Assembly (NCBI RefSeq): GCF_002994745.2
Contig: NW_020126817.1
Span: 248,001-312,000 of the forward strand
Direction: 5' to 3'
Source: Rosa chinensis
Taxonomy: Eukaryota; Streptophyta; Magnoliopsida; Rosales; Rosaceae
DNA: 64,000 nt
Every line of letters starts with the position of its first letter. The first letter of the stretch is position 1. Position numbers and translations under genes: made by a program. Positions 35,995 to 47,560 of the stretch are shown here, one piece after another. Under the pieces are notes generated by a model that saw nothing but the letters and a program-made list of their open reading frames with translations, was not told where the DNA came from and searched no databases.

Positions 35995-37675
35995 TTGAAA
36001 AATCATTTGCCATATTGTGAATATTTGTTTTGTATATTGTGACCGAAAAAAAAAAAAAAAAAAAAAATTTACTTGTTAATTATTTTGTAATTGTCGAAAA
36101 TTAGTAGATTAATTACTTAGGTTGTTATTTTAATTATTGAATACGAATTTTAATTGTGAGTTGTAAATTAAAGAAGGAATAGGTGAAGTCGTGTTTATTA
36201 ATATTGGCCTAAACCCCTTATTGGTACCTAGTCCAGGTCCCTTAAGGTTGAGGGCGGCCTTTATTAACATTCATTGAACTGTCTTCACACTTAGGACCTT
36301 TTATATCCAAGTAAGTATAGCCTATGTGGGATGGTGTCTAGGAAAGGGACAACGCTCATGACAGGTTCTTGAATCCAGAAGTGCCTACAAATGGGCCTAA
36401 ACCACATTGTGGGAGTAGCTCATGCCAAAATGGATTCTACCTCTCGTGGTCGCCCTCCCCTACCTGGCCATTTCAGTAAGGTTGCCCAAAGGATGTAGGA
36501 GGGACTTTGTGTCTAGACGACTATACTTGGGCCGCACGTCCTCTTGATTTACCGCTTGGAATTGAATTTGAAATCAATGGTATATATAACAAATGAAAAT
36601 ATTATGATTCACTAAGGTATATTGGATTAAACATAGTCTTGAAAAGGGTAGCTGTTTCAGTCCCATTGTACATCGAGACTCCCTGTTCCCGTACCTAAGT
36701 GTTGAAATAATTGTAAAGAAAAGGAAGAAAAACAAATATTTGTAAGTATTTTCGTAAAAAAAAAAAAAAAAAAAAAAAAATAGAAGTGTACAAAGTGTGA
36801 CGTTTTGTTGTGTAAAAGTTTTGTGTAAATTGTGTCTAATCTTGTTAAACAAAAGAAGAAAAAAGAGAATTAATTGTATATATTGTTAAGTCCTTAATTG
36901 TTATAAGTGTGTAAAAATCGTATGAGCAGAAAAGGGCCCTTTTGTTAATATTGACCTTAACCCTTCATTAGTGCCTTTCTAAGGTCTTTTGAAGTTGAGG
37001 GCGGCTTTTATTAACATTTGGAGAACTGTCTAACACATGAGTTCTTTTCAAGCTGAGTAAGGGGCATATAGGTGGTGTCTTAGGTTGAGACCCTGGGTGA
37101 TGGGTTCAAATTGGATCTCAGAGATACTATAGACTGTGCGTAAACCACAATGTGGGAGTAGCCAATAGGGGCCTAAACCTCAATGAGGGAGTAGCCTCCG
37201 TAGTGTCACCAAAATGAGTCCTCCCTCTCACTTACCTCTTAATCTGGCCATCTAGCCTTCTGAAACAAAGGAAAGCGACTTATGTCTAGGCGACTATCCC
37301 TAGATCGTATCTCACCAATAGTAGTGGTTTCTGTTGGGCTCGACTTACAACTTATAATCAACTGAGATATTAACTTTATTTTGTAAAGATAATAAGATAC
37401 TTGAACATAACCTCCACTTGTAATTTGTGTTGTTTTGTACATTTTATACTTGTGTAAACTTCTTACGTGGTTTATTTGTGAAAAGATTGTGGATAATTTT
37501 TAATTTATACTCTATTTATACTTGTATAAATCATAAGTAGTAAAGTCGTGAATAGTAACTTGTGAATAGTGACTCGTGAATAGTAAAGTTGATGTATAAA
37601 TCACTAATTTGTAATTAACTCACTTTATACTTTGCTAACTTCTTTGAATTTTGATGATGTTCAGGATTCCTATGA
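35995..37675 (+). other. A2 leader with duplicated module
   Basis: Module 1 (about 36197-36560) and module 2 (about 36945-37335) are diverged copies about 748 bases apart. Each has TTAATATTG...CCT, TTGAGGGCGG then TTTATTAACATT, GTGGTGTCT or GATGGTGTCT, AAACCACA(A/T)TGTGGGAG, and GTGTCTAG(A/G)CGACTAT. Between them lie the GATTAAACATAGTCTTG motif and an A-run (36757-36780). This is the only uninterrupted two-module leader in the window. Confidence 0.75.
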
Positions 37676-39234
37676 ATGACCGAGCCTTTTAGACCCTCTA
37701 CACTAAAGGAAATTGAAGCAAGGCTCGCTCGTTTGAAGGGTCCTTCACTCCTTGAGTACACAAGCCCTTTCCCTTCAACATACAAAGAGTACACATTTAA
37801 CGAGCAAGGGAAGAGGACCTACTGTTCTGAGGAGTCTACATCACCTACACCAAGTCCATCTCCTCCTTCACGTTCACCTTCACCTGTGGTTTCGTCCAAC
37901 TCTACACCACCCTCACCACCACCTGAAGAAGTCGAAGAAGAGAGAATGGCATCTATTAGGGAACTCTCCACCGCAACTGTTGAAGGAGGACCCCCTACAG
38001 GCATAGTATACCCTGCCCCTGCAGCTGGAAGACAGGCAGAGTTCGAGCTTAAGAGTGGATTGTTGCACAAGCTCCCTATCTTCCATGGACTTAATATGGA
38101 GGATGCTAACAAGCACGTACGAGAATTCCAATCTGTTTGTGCAAACATGCAACCACAAGGGGCGGATGAAAACCTTCTTAAGATGAGAGCATTTCCATTC
38201 TCTCTAGCTGATAGAGCCAAGGATTAGCTATATGAACTTCCTGCAGGACGTATCACATCATGGGAAACAATGAGGAAGGCCTTCTTGGAGAAATACTTCC
38301 CAGCCTCAAAGGTCATCACACTTAGGAAGAAGCTCAGTGGGATAGAGCAAGCCCATGATGAGTCCTATGCTGCCTACTACGAGAGGTTCAACTCCCTACT
38401 TGCACAATGTCCTCAACATCAAATGAAGGATGAGACCCTACTTACATGTTTCTATGAAGGACTCTTACCCTTGGAAAGGCAAATGCTGGATGCTGCAGCT
38501 GGTGGAGCTTTTGTGGATAAGTCACCTGTGGTTGGGATGGAACTTATAGCTAATCGTGCCCTAAACTCCCAACAGTATGAGGGTGTGAGACAACCCACTC
38601 GTAGGGTAAATGAGGTGAGCACTAGTCCTGCCATTGCGGATCAATTGAGCAAACTCACCCTTCTTGTGAACAAGGTGGCGACTACTCAAGGCCATGGAGG
38701 ACCCTCTGCTTGTGGGGTATGCTTTACTCAAGGACATCCTACGGATCAATGTCCTCAACTGAGTGAGAATGGTTGGGAATCTGTGAATGCTATAGGAGGC
38801 TATCAAGGGAACCAAGGGGTCCCCCACGTCCAAGGTATGATCCATATTCGAATACCTATAACCCTGGATGGAGGGACCACCCCAACTTCAAGTGGACCAA
38901 CAATGAAAATGTTCAAAACCCTCTTGGTGGAAATTTCCAACGTCCTCAAGGACCTCCCTATCAAAGACCTTACATGCCTCCTCAACACAATGTAGGGAAT
39001 CCCAATTCTCACTATGATAAGACGATAGAGGCATTGACTAATTCTACTCAGGCATTGACTAGTGCCACACAGACTTTGCTTCAAGGACAACAGACCAATG
39101 CCAAGGACATTGCAGAGCTCAAGAAGCAAATGGGACAAGTGGTGGACTTCATGACCAAGTTTCATGAGAGTGGTAAGCTTCCAAGCAACACAATTCCAAA
39201 CCCAAAGGGAGGCTTTGAAGGTTCCACCAACTGA
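37676..39234 (+). pseudogene. gag: A2 gag, one stop and one frameshift
   Basis: Start MTEPFRPSTLKEIEARLARL. Order as in A1: acidic, proline-rich segment; gag domain (FELKSGLLHKLPIFHGL; YYERFNSLLAQCPQ); zinc knuckle CX2CX4HX4C (38711-38752), with all four ligands present, unlike A1; glycine/asparagine-rich tail; and the linker GQVVDFMTKFHESGKLPSN. TAG at 38225-38227 replaces the tryptophan codon seen in A1 (KDWLYELP). One base is missing at about 38816 in a G-run, shifting frame into PRPRYDPYSNTYNPGWRD. The frame ends at 39234, directly before 3' noncoding sequence, so pol was deleted cleanly. The conserved upstream ATG (37672) is present. A gag-only derivative, probably non-functional as a protein now. 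The breaks may be post-insertion or inherited from a defective master. Confidence 0.88.
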
Positions 39235-41196
39235 GGAGAAGAGGAAACCACGTCTAGGCTGAGAAGACGTTAAAACCAAGCGCTACTTGGGAGGCAACCC
39301 ATGCAAATCAGATTTGCTTTCTTTATCCTTATCTTTTATTTTTCGTTTTTGCTTTTTGAATTTAGTATTATTTTCGTAAATTTCTACCTATATACTTAAG
39401 TGTTTCATTGTATGCTTATTCTTGATTACATTGAGGACAATGCAATATTTAAGTGTGGGGGAAGGGATTTACACTTTTATTTGGAGTCATATATGGAAAA
39501 ATACAAAAAAATTGAAAAATGTCAAAAATTTAAAAATTTTCGTTGCTTTTGTTTTTGTTTTGAGTTTTAGGATGCCCTTTCAACTGTCTAGGATGATTCT
39601 ATATCTCTGAAATCATGACTAAAAGAGGATCACAAAATTGAGATGACTTAAACATGGTATTCTTTGGTTAATTGAGATATATGAAAAATATGTGCCTTGT
39701 AGTGGATATGGATTTCGAAACTTTGGTACAGAATATGAGCATGTTAAGATGAGTTTTGATTCATACAAAGCCATGTGAGATAATTGAGCCATGTCCCTTT
39801 TTCTTGGAGTGATAAATGAAAATATATATTCTTATTTTCTTGGCGATATTTTGATGATCTCATTATTCTTTCATCTTGATTGACTACTTGCCATAGATTA
39901 AGTTTGATGGACTAGAGAATGCTAAAATTCACTCTTGTGCTTGTTGAGACGTTTGTCAATACATGGCCCTGATTCTGGAAGGGATAGAGGCATCCTAGGA
40001 ATTACCACCATTGCCATATAAACTTGTGTCCCCATTTGTGCCCGTCGTGGGACTCCCCTAGATAAGCCCCTTTGAGCCTACATTAAGCCTTTTCGTTCAT
40101 CACCCTAAAATCCTTAACCATGAAGCTTAGTATAGTAACAACCCTACCCTTTGTTCTAAGAACTTAGTGGAGCTATCTTTTGAGACATACTACATGGGTT
40201 TGGTGCTAAGGATGGAAATTGAGAAGAGGTTAAAGTTCAAGTGTGGGGGTAGACTTGTCCATAAAGAAAAAAATATGTGAAAGCCGTGAAAAATGAAAAG
40301 AAAAGAAAAAATGTACGGCTAGAAAAGAAAAGAAAGAAATATTTATGGATTTTAGTCCCCCATACTTAGTGATTTTGGAGTTTACTTTGAAATGAAGGCC
40401 TATTAAAGAAAAATTTGACCTTTGTCCATTCACTATAGTTCAGGGGAAGTTTACAATGAAGATTGGGCCCAACATGAAGACACTAGGCCCCTTTTATGTT
40501 ACCTCTAGGGGAAGTGACGTTTTTGCAATGCATTGGTGGATTTCTTGTGGTCTCTACATTTACATGTGCTCTGCTAGGTTTTTAGGACACTTTGATAAAT
40601 CCTTACCTTTCATTTCTTAAAACCTTGAGCCTTGGCCCCATTACAACCTTTAAGAAGACCTTCTTGATCCTTAAGATGGGACAGCCCTTGATGTGGAGAT
40701 GAGTTACAAGAGTTGAACCTATGGCTTGGGTCCATCTGTGCAAGTAGTTGGTATCCTTCATGAGATCTTTAAAGAAAATTATACATGTGCTTTCGTTTCT
40801 TGAATTATGTGATATACTTGCTATCTTTCACATATACTTGAGTGTATAAGCTTTTAAGCATTGCCATGATCTGAGAGAAGAAAGAGTGGATATAACTTGT
40901 GAGGAGTTGAATCATACTTGTTTGAAGCATGCTTAACAGAAACCATCACCATTGTTCCAACCAAGTCCTACTTGTGTATGTAAAGATTATGTGTTTCAAT
41001 TAACTCTCGAATGCCTAAACATTTATTCTTGGTGAAGTGCTAATCTTGGTGTTGTGAAAGTAAGAGATTGCTGAGACAAAAAGTTGAAGGGCTATAGAGT
41101 CTGTTTCGTGTCAAGTCTTTAATTTTCGTTGAGTCTTAGTGTGTGTCTTAGTGTGATTTTGCTAAGGGACTAGCAAAAGCTAAGTGTGGGGGAATT
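39235..41196 (+). other. A2 3' noncoding region and PPT
   Basis: PPT-like words AAGTGTGGGGG lie at 39451, 40239 and 41182. The last, at 41182-41192, adjoins the 3' LTR and is the functional PPT by position. GCTA-N6-TAGC-A4-GCTA at 41161-41182 precedes it. No env-like ORF was seen. The GAGGCAACCC motif near 39290 marks the start. Confidence 0.8.
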
Positions 41197-43568
41197 TGAT
41201 AGGAGCATTTTAATGCGACGTTTTACTTGCTTTTCCCTGCATTTTCTGCGTTATTTCCTTAATAAAACCCTGTTTAGGAAAGTTTCCATTCTTTGATTGG
41301 GAAAGTTCCTATTTGTAGAAAGTTTCTATTTTTGTAGTTTCTATTTATCATTTTTAGTAAGTTTCCATTTTCAGTAGTTTCTATTTTTCATTTTTAGAAA
41401 GTTTCCCATTTTCAGTTTAGGAAAGTTGCCATTTTTCATTTTAGGAAAGTTTCTATTTTTCTTACTAGTTTCTATTTTCAGGTCCTTGTCACAAATGAGC
41501 TGAAACGAGCCCACAAATGGAGAGAGAAGCTAGCCAACGTTGGAGGGAGACAAGATGAAGTACAAAGGGAAGCACAAATGAGCAGAAATGAAGAAAAGAA
41601 GTTTTCCTAGTCCAACCAGGAAACCCGGTCCAGAAAAGGAAAGCTTGCCAAAACAAGACTCTTGAGCCAACCATGAATGGAGATCGAATTAATAAAGTGA
41701 CATGGCATGAGAGAAGCTTCTTGAAGACTCTAGATGATGACATGGCATAGAGGTGACGCATGGAGGCCCAAAAACTCTCAAGACTTGTTGGATTTTCGGC
41801 TACTTGGATAAAAGCCCACAAAGGCCCATGGAACTAGGGTTTGTGACGCAAACCCTAGCCCTAAAGATATTTTGCCGTGAAATCCTAGAGAGAAACAAGG
41901 AAGATGACGTGGAAAATCAGAAAATAATAAGAAGATTTCGATGGAGATTTTCTAGGGAGATTTTCTTGGAATGAGATATTCTTGGAAGAGTTATCTTGAG
42001 CCTTGCCGTTTAAAGAGAGAGAGAAGCTAGGGATTGCCGTGAGAAATACAAGGAAGGACAGAGAATTGCCGTGTGAATCAAAGAAGAACCTAGAAGATTT
42101 CGGCAAAGATATTTTCTAAGAGAGTTTTAAGGAAAGAGAAAAAGGTGGGAACCAAGAAACGGCTAAAAAGGAGTCTAGATTCATTCCTAGAATTCCTAAA
42201 GGAAGTTGGCCGAAATTAAACAAGAAAAATCAGAAATTATCTCAAGGAATTTCGGCAATATTTCTAGGAAATTAAAAGAGAATTTTGTGATTGGTTGCAC
42301 CACCTCATAGGGCTTATGTGGCAAGCTATCATTGGAGTTAACTATGTGGCATTTTCAGATTAATTCCATGGAAAATAAAGAAGAAATTCACGGCTTGGAG
42401 ACCAAGTTGGCCGTCCCCTATATAACCTCCCCTCTTCTCAACGTTTGGAGTTCCACACTTTTGCATTTACACTTTGAGAAAAAAATCAGAAACTCTCCCT
42501 AGCCTAGCCGTGTTCATCTCCATCCTCTAGGGCAACCACGAAGTGCAAGCAAGGCCAAGGAAGAAGAGGACAAGCCGTGAACACCATCCATCCTCCACCT
42601 TGCAGATTGCTTCCGAAATTCAAGAGACCATTCATCACTTCATTCATCTCATCTTCATCACGGTGTAATCCGATTCTCCTTGTACCTTTGCTTTGTATTT
42701 TCGTTGGTTTTGCCTTAGTTGACACATATGTATGAACAAGTGTTGTTTTCTGAAATTTTATGATTAATTGTTAATTTTCAGATTCATATATTGCGATTTA
42801 TGGTTGCTTTTGTGTGAGTGTTTGATTAAATTTGCATGATAGAAATCTTTTGTATGATAATCTTGAATGGTTCGAAACATTTAGGGTTTTTATGTGAATG
42901 TTGCTACGAATTCGAGAACATGGATCAACTTTTTGGTTTTGTGTTCTTGAATCGATAAGTAGTAAAGGTTTTGTACAAAAACCGAGTTTAATCAAAGAAG
43001 ATTGCAATTAGGTGGACTTTTTCATACTAAGTTGCACATTTGAGTTGATAGCCTTTCTAGGTGCTTAATGCATTAAACATGACATGATTGACTAGCTTTC
43101 TAGGGTTTGATTGCATGTTTGATAGAATTAATCTAGGTGCTTTCGCTTAGGTTAATTAGCATTGAAAGTAAAATATGGGAAATTGTTTGCTTTTGAACGT
43201 TTCACATGATCAACTCCTCTTGCATGACTATGATGAACAATGATGAACTTGAATCAATTTTAATCATGAGTTTCGAATTTGATCTTTGTTCTTGCATCCC
43301 ATTTATATTTTTATGTTTTTGCATTTTAATTATTTTCTTAACTTAGTTTAAAACTAGAAAACCAAAAATCAAAAATCCCCCCTTTTTCGTAAATATGTAT
43401 ATATTTTGTTATATTTTTGTAAATATTATACTTTGTTTTAATTTTAATTGTTTAATTGTTTGACAATGACAGGTGTACCCTCAATCCCCGGAATAGAACG
43501 ATCCCTATTTACTTTATACTACTAATGACATTTCAGGGTTAAATTGGTCGCTCTCAAAAGCGACATCA
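41197..43568 (+). repeat. A2 3' LTR (2372 bp)
   Basis: Starts TGATAGGAGC after the PPT and ends GCGACATCA at 43568, followed by TSD CACCT and the rest of the B2 5' LTR. TATATAA is at 42419-42425 and the terminal hairpin GTCGC/GCGAC at 43547-43564. Confidence 0.93.
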
Positions 43569-46500
43569 CACCTACACAAAAAGGTCAACTAACAAATAAA
43601 AGAATAAAATGGGGGTTTTTGAATTTGGTTTCTAATCTACTTAAAAATAAAAACAAAACAAATAAAACTATATACAGTGATCGACTTCCCTAACCTAGAC
43701 CAATACCACTCAGAAATTACTAAGTGTAAAAACAGAAAATCCATTTCAACATGCTACAAAAATGTGCCCATCTTTAATGCCTAGATAAGAGCTCAAATGA
43801 AAAGCCTCAGCGGATCAATCCACTTATCTGATTCGTTCTAATGTAGGCTTGGATCGGAAAAGTCCTGACCAAGCCTAATACTACTAATTTTCGAAAACAC
43901 TCAGCGTAATTCTCTTAACTAGTAGTATTACCTAACCCTCGAATCAACTCACACGTGCAAATTAACCATTAAACATAGAATTTAACACGTAATTTACAGA
44001 ATCGTTTAATCATTAAACATGATTTTTACCACTCGTTAGAACTAATTACTACTTGTTTAACTCAGCGTCTTAACAAATAACAATTACTCTTGGCAAATTA
44101 AGCAAACACACAAGAACTCTCACCGTTATTCTAGCATGCAAACTTATGAACCTAACTCTGAAAATTACCTAAACACGTAAAAGGGCACAAGATTGTAACA
44201 TGCATCATAAAAGATTCTCAAAATTAACTCAATAATAAACTGAAAATCTCAAAAATATTAATAAAAATATTCTGAAAATTCCGTGTCTCCAATTACACAA
44301 CTTGCAAATTGAAACGTACAAAACCGAAATAAAAATTGTAAGTAGAGTCATAGTTACACTTTGAAGCTTTCCTCAGCGGCTTAGCAACACGGTGATGAAC
44401 TCGTCTCTGCTATGGTGGTGGAGCGTCCTTGACTCAGCGCCTAAGAGCTTTGTAGATTGATGGATGGATGGTGTCACGGTCTTGTAGGTGATGAAAGTTT
44501 AAGAAGTGAATTGGGCAGAGTCTTGGAAAAGTTTTTGGCTAGGAAGTGATAGGCAATGAATTATCTTAGCTGGGAAGTGATGCAAATTCAGTTCTGGACG
44601 TTGCCTATTTATAGGGGAGCATTGGTTGGCTTTCCCAACTGAAACGTCTTCTTTATGGCCTTAACTCGTCTCATAATGGGGCAATTCCTTTAATTTCCAA
44701 GCTGAAACGTCTTTCTCTTATTTATTTTTCCAGCTGAAACATCTTTTTCTTTTATTCCTCAACTGAAAACATCTTTTCTCCTTTATTTCCCAACTGAAAA
44801 CGTCTTTCTCTTATTTATTTTCCAGCTGAAACGTCTTTCTCTTTTATTCCTCAACTGAAAACATCTTTTCTCCTTTATTTCCCTTCTTCATTGCTTGGTC
44901 AAATATCTTAATGCTTTATTTTATGACTCCATCATTGCTGTTTTCAAGAGTTCAACCAGGCAACGTTTCCTACAACAAGCAGGAGAATATCAGAATTTTC
45001 TAGAGAAAATAAAGAGAAATTAAAATGTAAAGACCGCAAAAATAGTTGACAGTTAGGAATCCTGATCCAGCTAGGATTTTTCATGAATTTTACTTTTTCC
45101 GCCTATTTCACTCCAAACACTCAACAAGACTTTCAAAATGACTTAATGACTAAAAACACAAAACTTAAGGGAGAAACAAGGCTAAAATGAGGCACATAAT
45201 TAATAATATCGTCACATTTTTTTGCTCCTATCATATCCTAAGTAAACAAAACAATTAAAATGCAAAAACGTAAATACAAAGATGGAATGAGAGAACAAAG
45301 ATCAAAATCGAAACATATGATTAAAATTGACTCAAACCCTAATATTGTTCATCTAAGTCATGAGAAAGGAGTTGATCATGTGAAACATTCGAAAGCAAAT
45401 GAATTCCCATTTTTTACTTTTCAATGCTAATTAACCTAAGCGAAAGCACCTAGATTAATCCTATCAAACATGCAATCAAACCCTAGAAAGCTAGACAATC
45501 ATGTCAAGTTTAACGCATTACACATAGAGAAAGGCTATCAACTCAAGTGTACAACTTAGTATGGAAAAGTCCACCTAATTGCAATCCTCGTTAATTAAAT
45601 TCGATCTTTGTACAAAACCTTTACTACTTTGATTCAAGTTTACACAAAACGAAAAGTCGATTTCATGTTCTTAAACCTAGCACCAATTATATCGAAACCC
45701 TAAGTGTTTGCAACCACATAAGATTAAAATACAAAAGTTATCTATAACGCAAATTTAATTAAACAAACCCACATAAGCAACTCTTGAAGAACAATAATAT
45801 GAATCTGAAAATTCTGAATTAATCATAAAAATTCCAGAAATTAATATTTGTTCAAACACATATGTCAACTAGTTCATAACCAACGGAATTCAAAGCAAAG
45901 GTTACAAAGGAGAATCGGATTACACCGTGAGATGGAGATGGTGATGAACGATTGATGTGGTGGTCTCTTGAATCTCGAAAGCAAGCTTCAAGGTTGGAGA
46001 TGGATGATGGATGCTCACGGCTATGCTTCTTCTCCCTTGGCCTTGCTTGAACTCGTGGAGATGACTAGAGGATGGAGAAACTCACGGCTATGCTAAGATG
46101 ATTTTCTGATTTTTTTCTAAAGTGTAAATTGTATGGGGGAGAGGACCCTTTGACGTCTAGAGGAAGTGAGTATATATAGGGAACGGCATACTTGGTCACC
46201 AAGCCGTGTAAACCTCATGGAATTAATCTGAAAATTCCACATAATTTCCTCCAATAATATCTTGCCAAATAAGCCCTATGAGGTGGTCCAACCAATCACA
46301 AAATTCCATTTAATTCCCTAATAATCTTGGCCGAAATACCATGGATATATTCTGATTTATTACTTTAAATTCGGCCAAAACTCCTTTAGGGAATATAGGA
46401 ATGTACCTAGACTTCTTTTGAGCTTCTCTTGGTCTCCACCTTTTTCTCTTTCCTTTTATTTCTCCCTTGAATCTCTCTTAGCGTCATCTTTGCTAGGGTT

Positions 46501-47545
46501 TTCACGTTATTCCTCCTTTATCTCATAGCTTTGGACGGCAAATCCCCAAGATAATCTCCAAGTGTATTTTCCTTCCATAACAATTACCCTAGAAAATCTC
46601 AACCGAAATTCTCTTTGATAATTTCTGATTTTCACGCCACTTCCTTGTTTCTCTCTTAGGATTTCACGGCAACAACATCTCTAGGGTTTCATCCTTGCGT
46701 CACAACCCTAATTCCATGGGCTTTGTGGGCTTTTGATCCATTTGCCGAAAATCCACTTCATTCTTGAGAGTTCTTGGGCCTCCATGCGCCCCCTTTATGC
46801 CATGTCATCATCTAGAGTCTTCAAGAAGCTTCTCTCTTGCCATGTCACTTTATTAATTCGATCTCCACTCTTGGTTGGCTCAAGAGTCTTGTTTTGGCAA
46901 GCTTTCCTTTCTGGACAGGGTTTCCTGGTCGGACCAGGAAAGCTTTATTTCTTCATTTCTGCTCATTTGTGCTTCCCTTTGTACTTCACCTTGTCTCCCT
47001 CCAACGTTGGCTAGCTTTTCTTTCCATTTGTGAGCTCATTTCAGTTCATTTGTGACAAGGACCTGAAAATAGAAACTGTTAGTGAAAAATAGAAACTTCC
47101 CTAAAATGAAAAATGACAACTTTCCTAAACTGAAAATGGGAAACTTTCTAAAAATGAAAAATAGAAACTACAAAAATGGAAACTTTCTACAAATAGGAAC
47201 TTTCCCAATCGAAGAATGGAAACTTTCCTAAATAGAGTTTTATTAAGGAAATAACGCAGAAAATGTAGGGAAATGCAGTTAAAACGTCGCATTAAAATGC
47301 TCCTATCACCACCATTGTTACAACCAAGTCCTACTTGTGTATGTGTAAATTATGTGTTTCAATTAACTCTCGAATGCTTAAACATTGACTCTTGGTTAAG
47401 TGCTAATCTTGGTGTTGTGAAAGTAAGAGATTGCTGAGACAAAAAGTTGAAGGGCAATAGAATTTTCGTTTGGTTGAGTCTTTAAATTTTCGTTGAGTCT
47501 TAGTGTGTGTCTTTGTGTGATTTTGCTAAGGGACTAGCAAAAGCT

Positions 47546-47560
47546 AAGTGTGGGGGAATT
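47546..47560 (+). other. Polypurine tract of A1
   Basis: AAGTGTGGGGGAATT directly precedes the 3' LTR start at 47561. GCTA-N6-TAGC-A4-GCTA lies just upstream (about 47525-47546). It would prime plus-strand DNA synthesis. Confidence 0.8.

Larger units (their letters stand above)
33655..43568 (+). mobile_element. A2: complete family-A element with gag but no pol (9914 bp)
   Basis: TSDs are CACCT. Order: 5' LTR 33655-35971, PBS, leader, defective gag, 3' noncoding region, PPT, 3' LTR 41197-43568. Pol is absent: 22 codons or so after the gag/pol linker GQVVDFMTKFHESGKLPSN the frame stops, and 3' noncoding sequence follows. The LTRs differ by one indel of about 55 bp and about half a dozen substitutions by eye, so this is among the youngest insertions here. 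The terminal stem GTCGC/GCGAC is shared with S3. Confidence 0.92.
28902..45233 (-). mobile_element. B2: complete family-B element without gag-pol, minus strand, holding A2
   Basis: TSDs TATCC lie at 28897-28901 and 45234-45238. Net length is about 6413 bp. Minus-strand order: 5' LTR (45233 to 33555, split by A2), PBS, leader, the last 20 codons of pol, 3' noncoding region, PPT, 3' LTR (30661-28902). Gag and all other pol sequence are deleted. The LTR pair differs at roughly eight or nine sites by eye over 1.76 kb, so the insertion is fairly recent, and it predates A2, which sits in its 5' LTR. It must depend on proteins from a coding family-B relative. Confidence 0.9.
33555..45233 (-). repeat. 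B2 5' LTR, split by A2
   Basis: It consists of 33555-33654 and 43574-45233, with the TSD CACCT (33650-33654) repeated at 43569-43573. Net length is about 1760 bp. It is nearly identical to the 3' LTR at 28902-30661. Confidence 0.9.
28680..47308 (-). mobile_element. S5: reverse family-A solo LTR in A1 3' region, holding B2
   Basis: TSDs CCACC lie at 28675-28679 and 47309-47313. Minus-strand ends are TGATAGGAGC (47308) and GGCGCATCA (28680). Net length is about 2292 bp after removing B2 and its TSD copy. The terminal stem is perfect, ATGCGC/GCGCAT, at 28682-28703. A TATATATA run is at 46171-46178. Confidence 0.9.
26937..47560 (+). other. A1 3' noncoding region, interrupted by S5
   Basis: Net length is about 2.0 kb (26937-28679 and 47314-47560). 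No env-like ORF was seen, although this is where some Athila elements carry one. It contains AAGTGTGGGGGA at 27169-27180, AAGTGTGGGGGTAG at 27965-27978, and the terminal PPT. It starts with the conserved GCTGCTTGGGAGGCAACCC (about 26980), which also marks the gag-pol deletion junction in A0, A4, B2 and A2. Confidence 0.75.

Noticed and set aside
36757..36782. A-runs in leaders (also near 11880, 36050 and 53280) as poly(A) tails of LINE or processed insertions
   Set aside because: They lie at the same position in several elements and lack flanking target-site duplications, so they belong to the leader.
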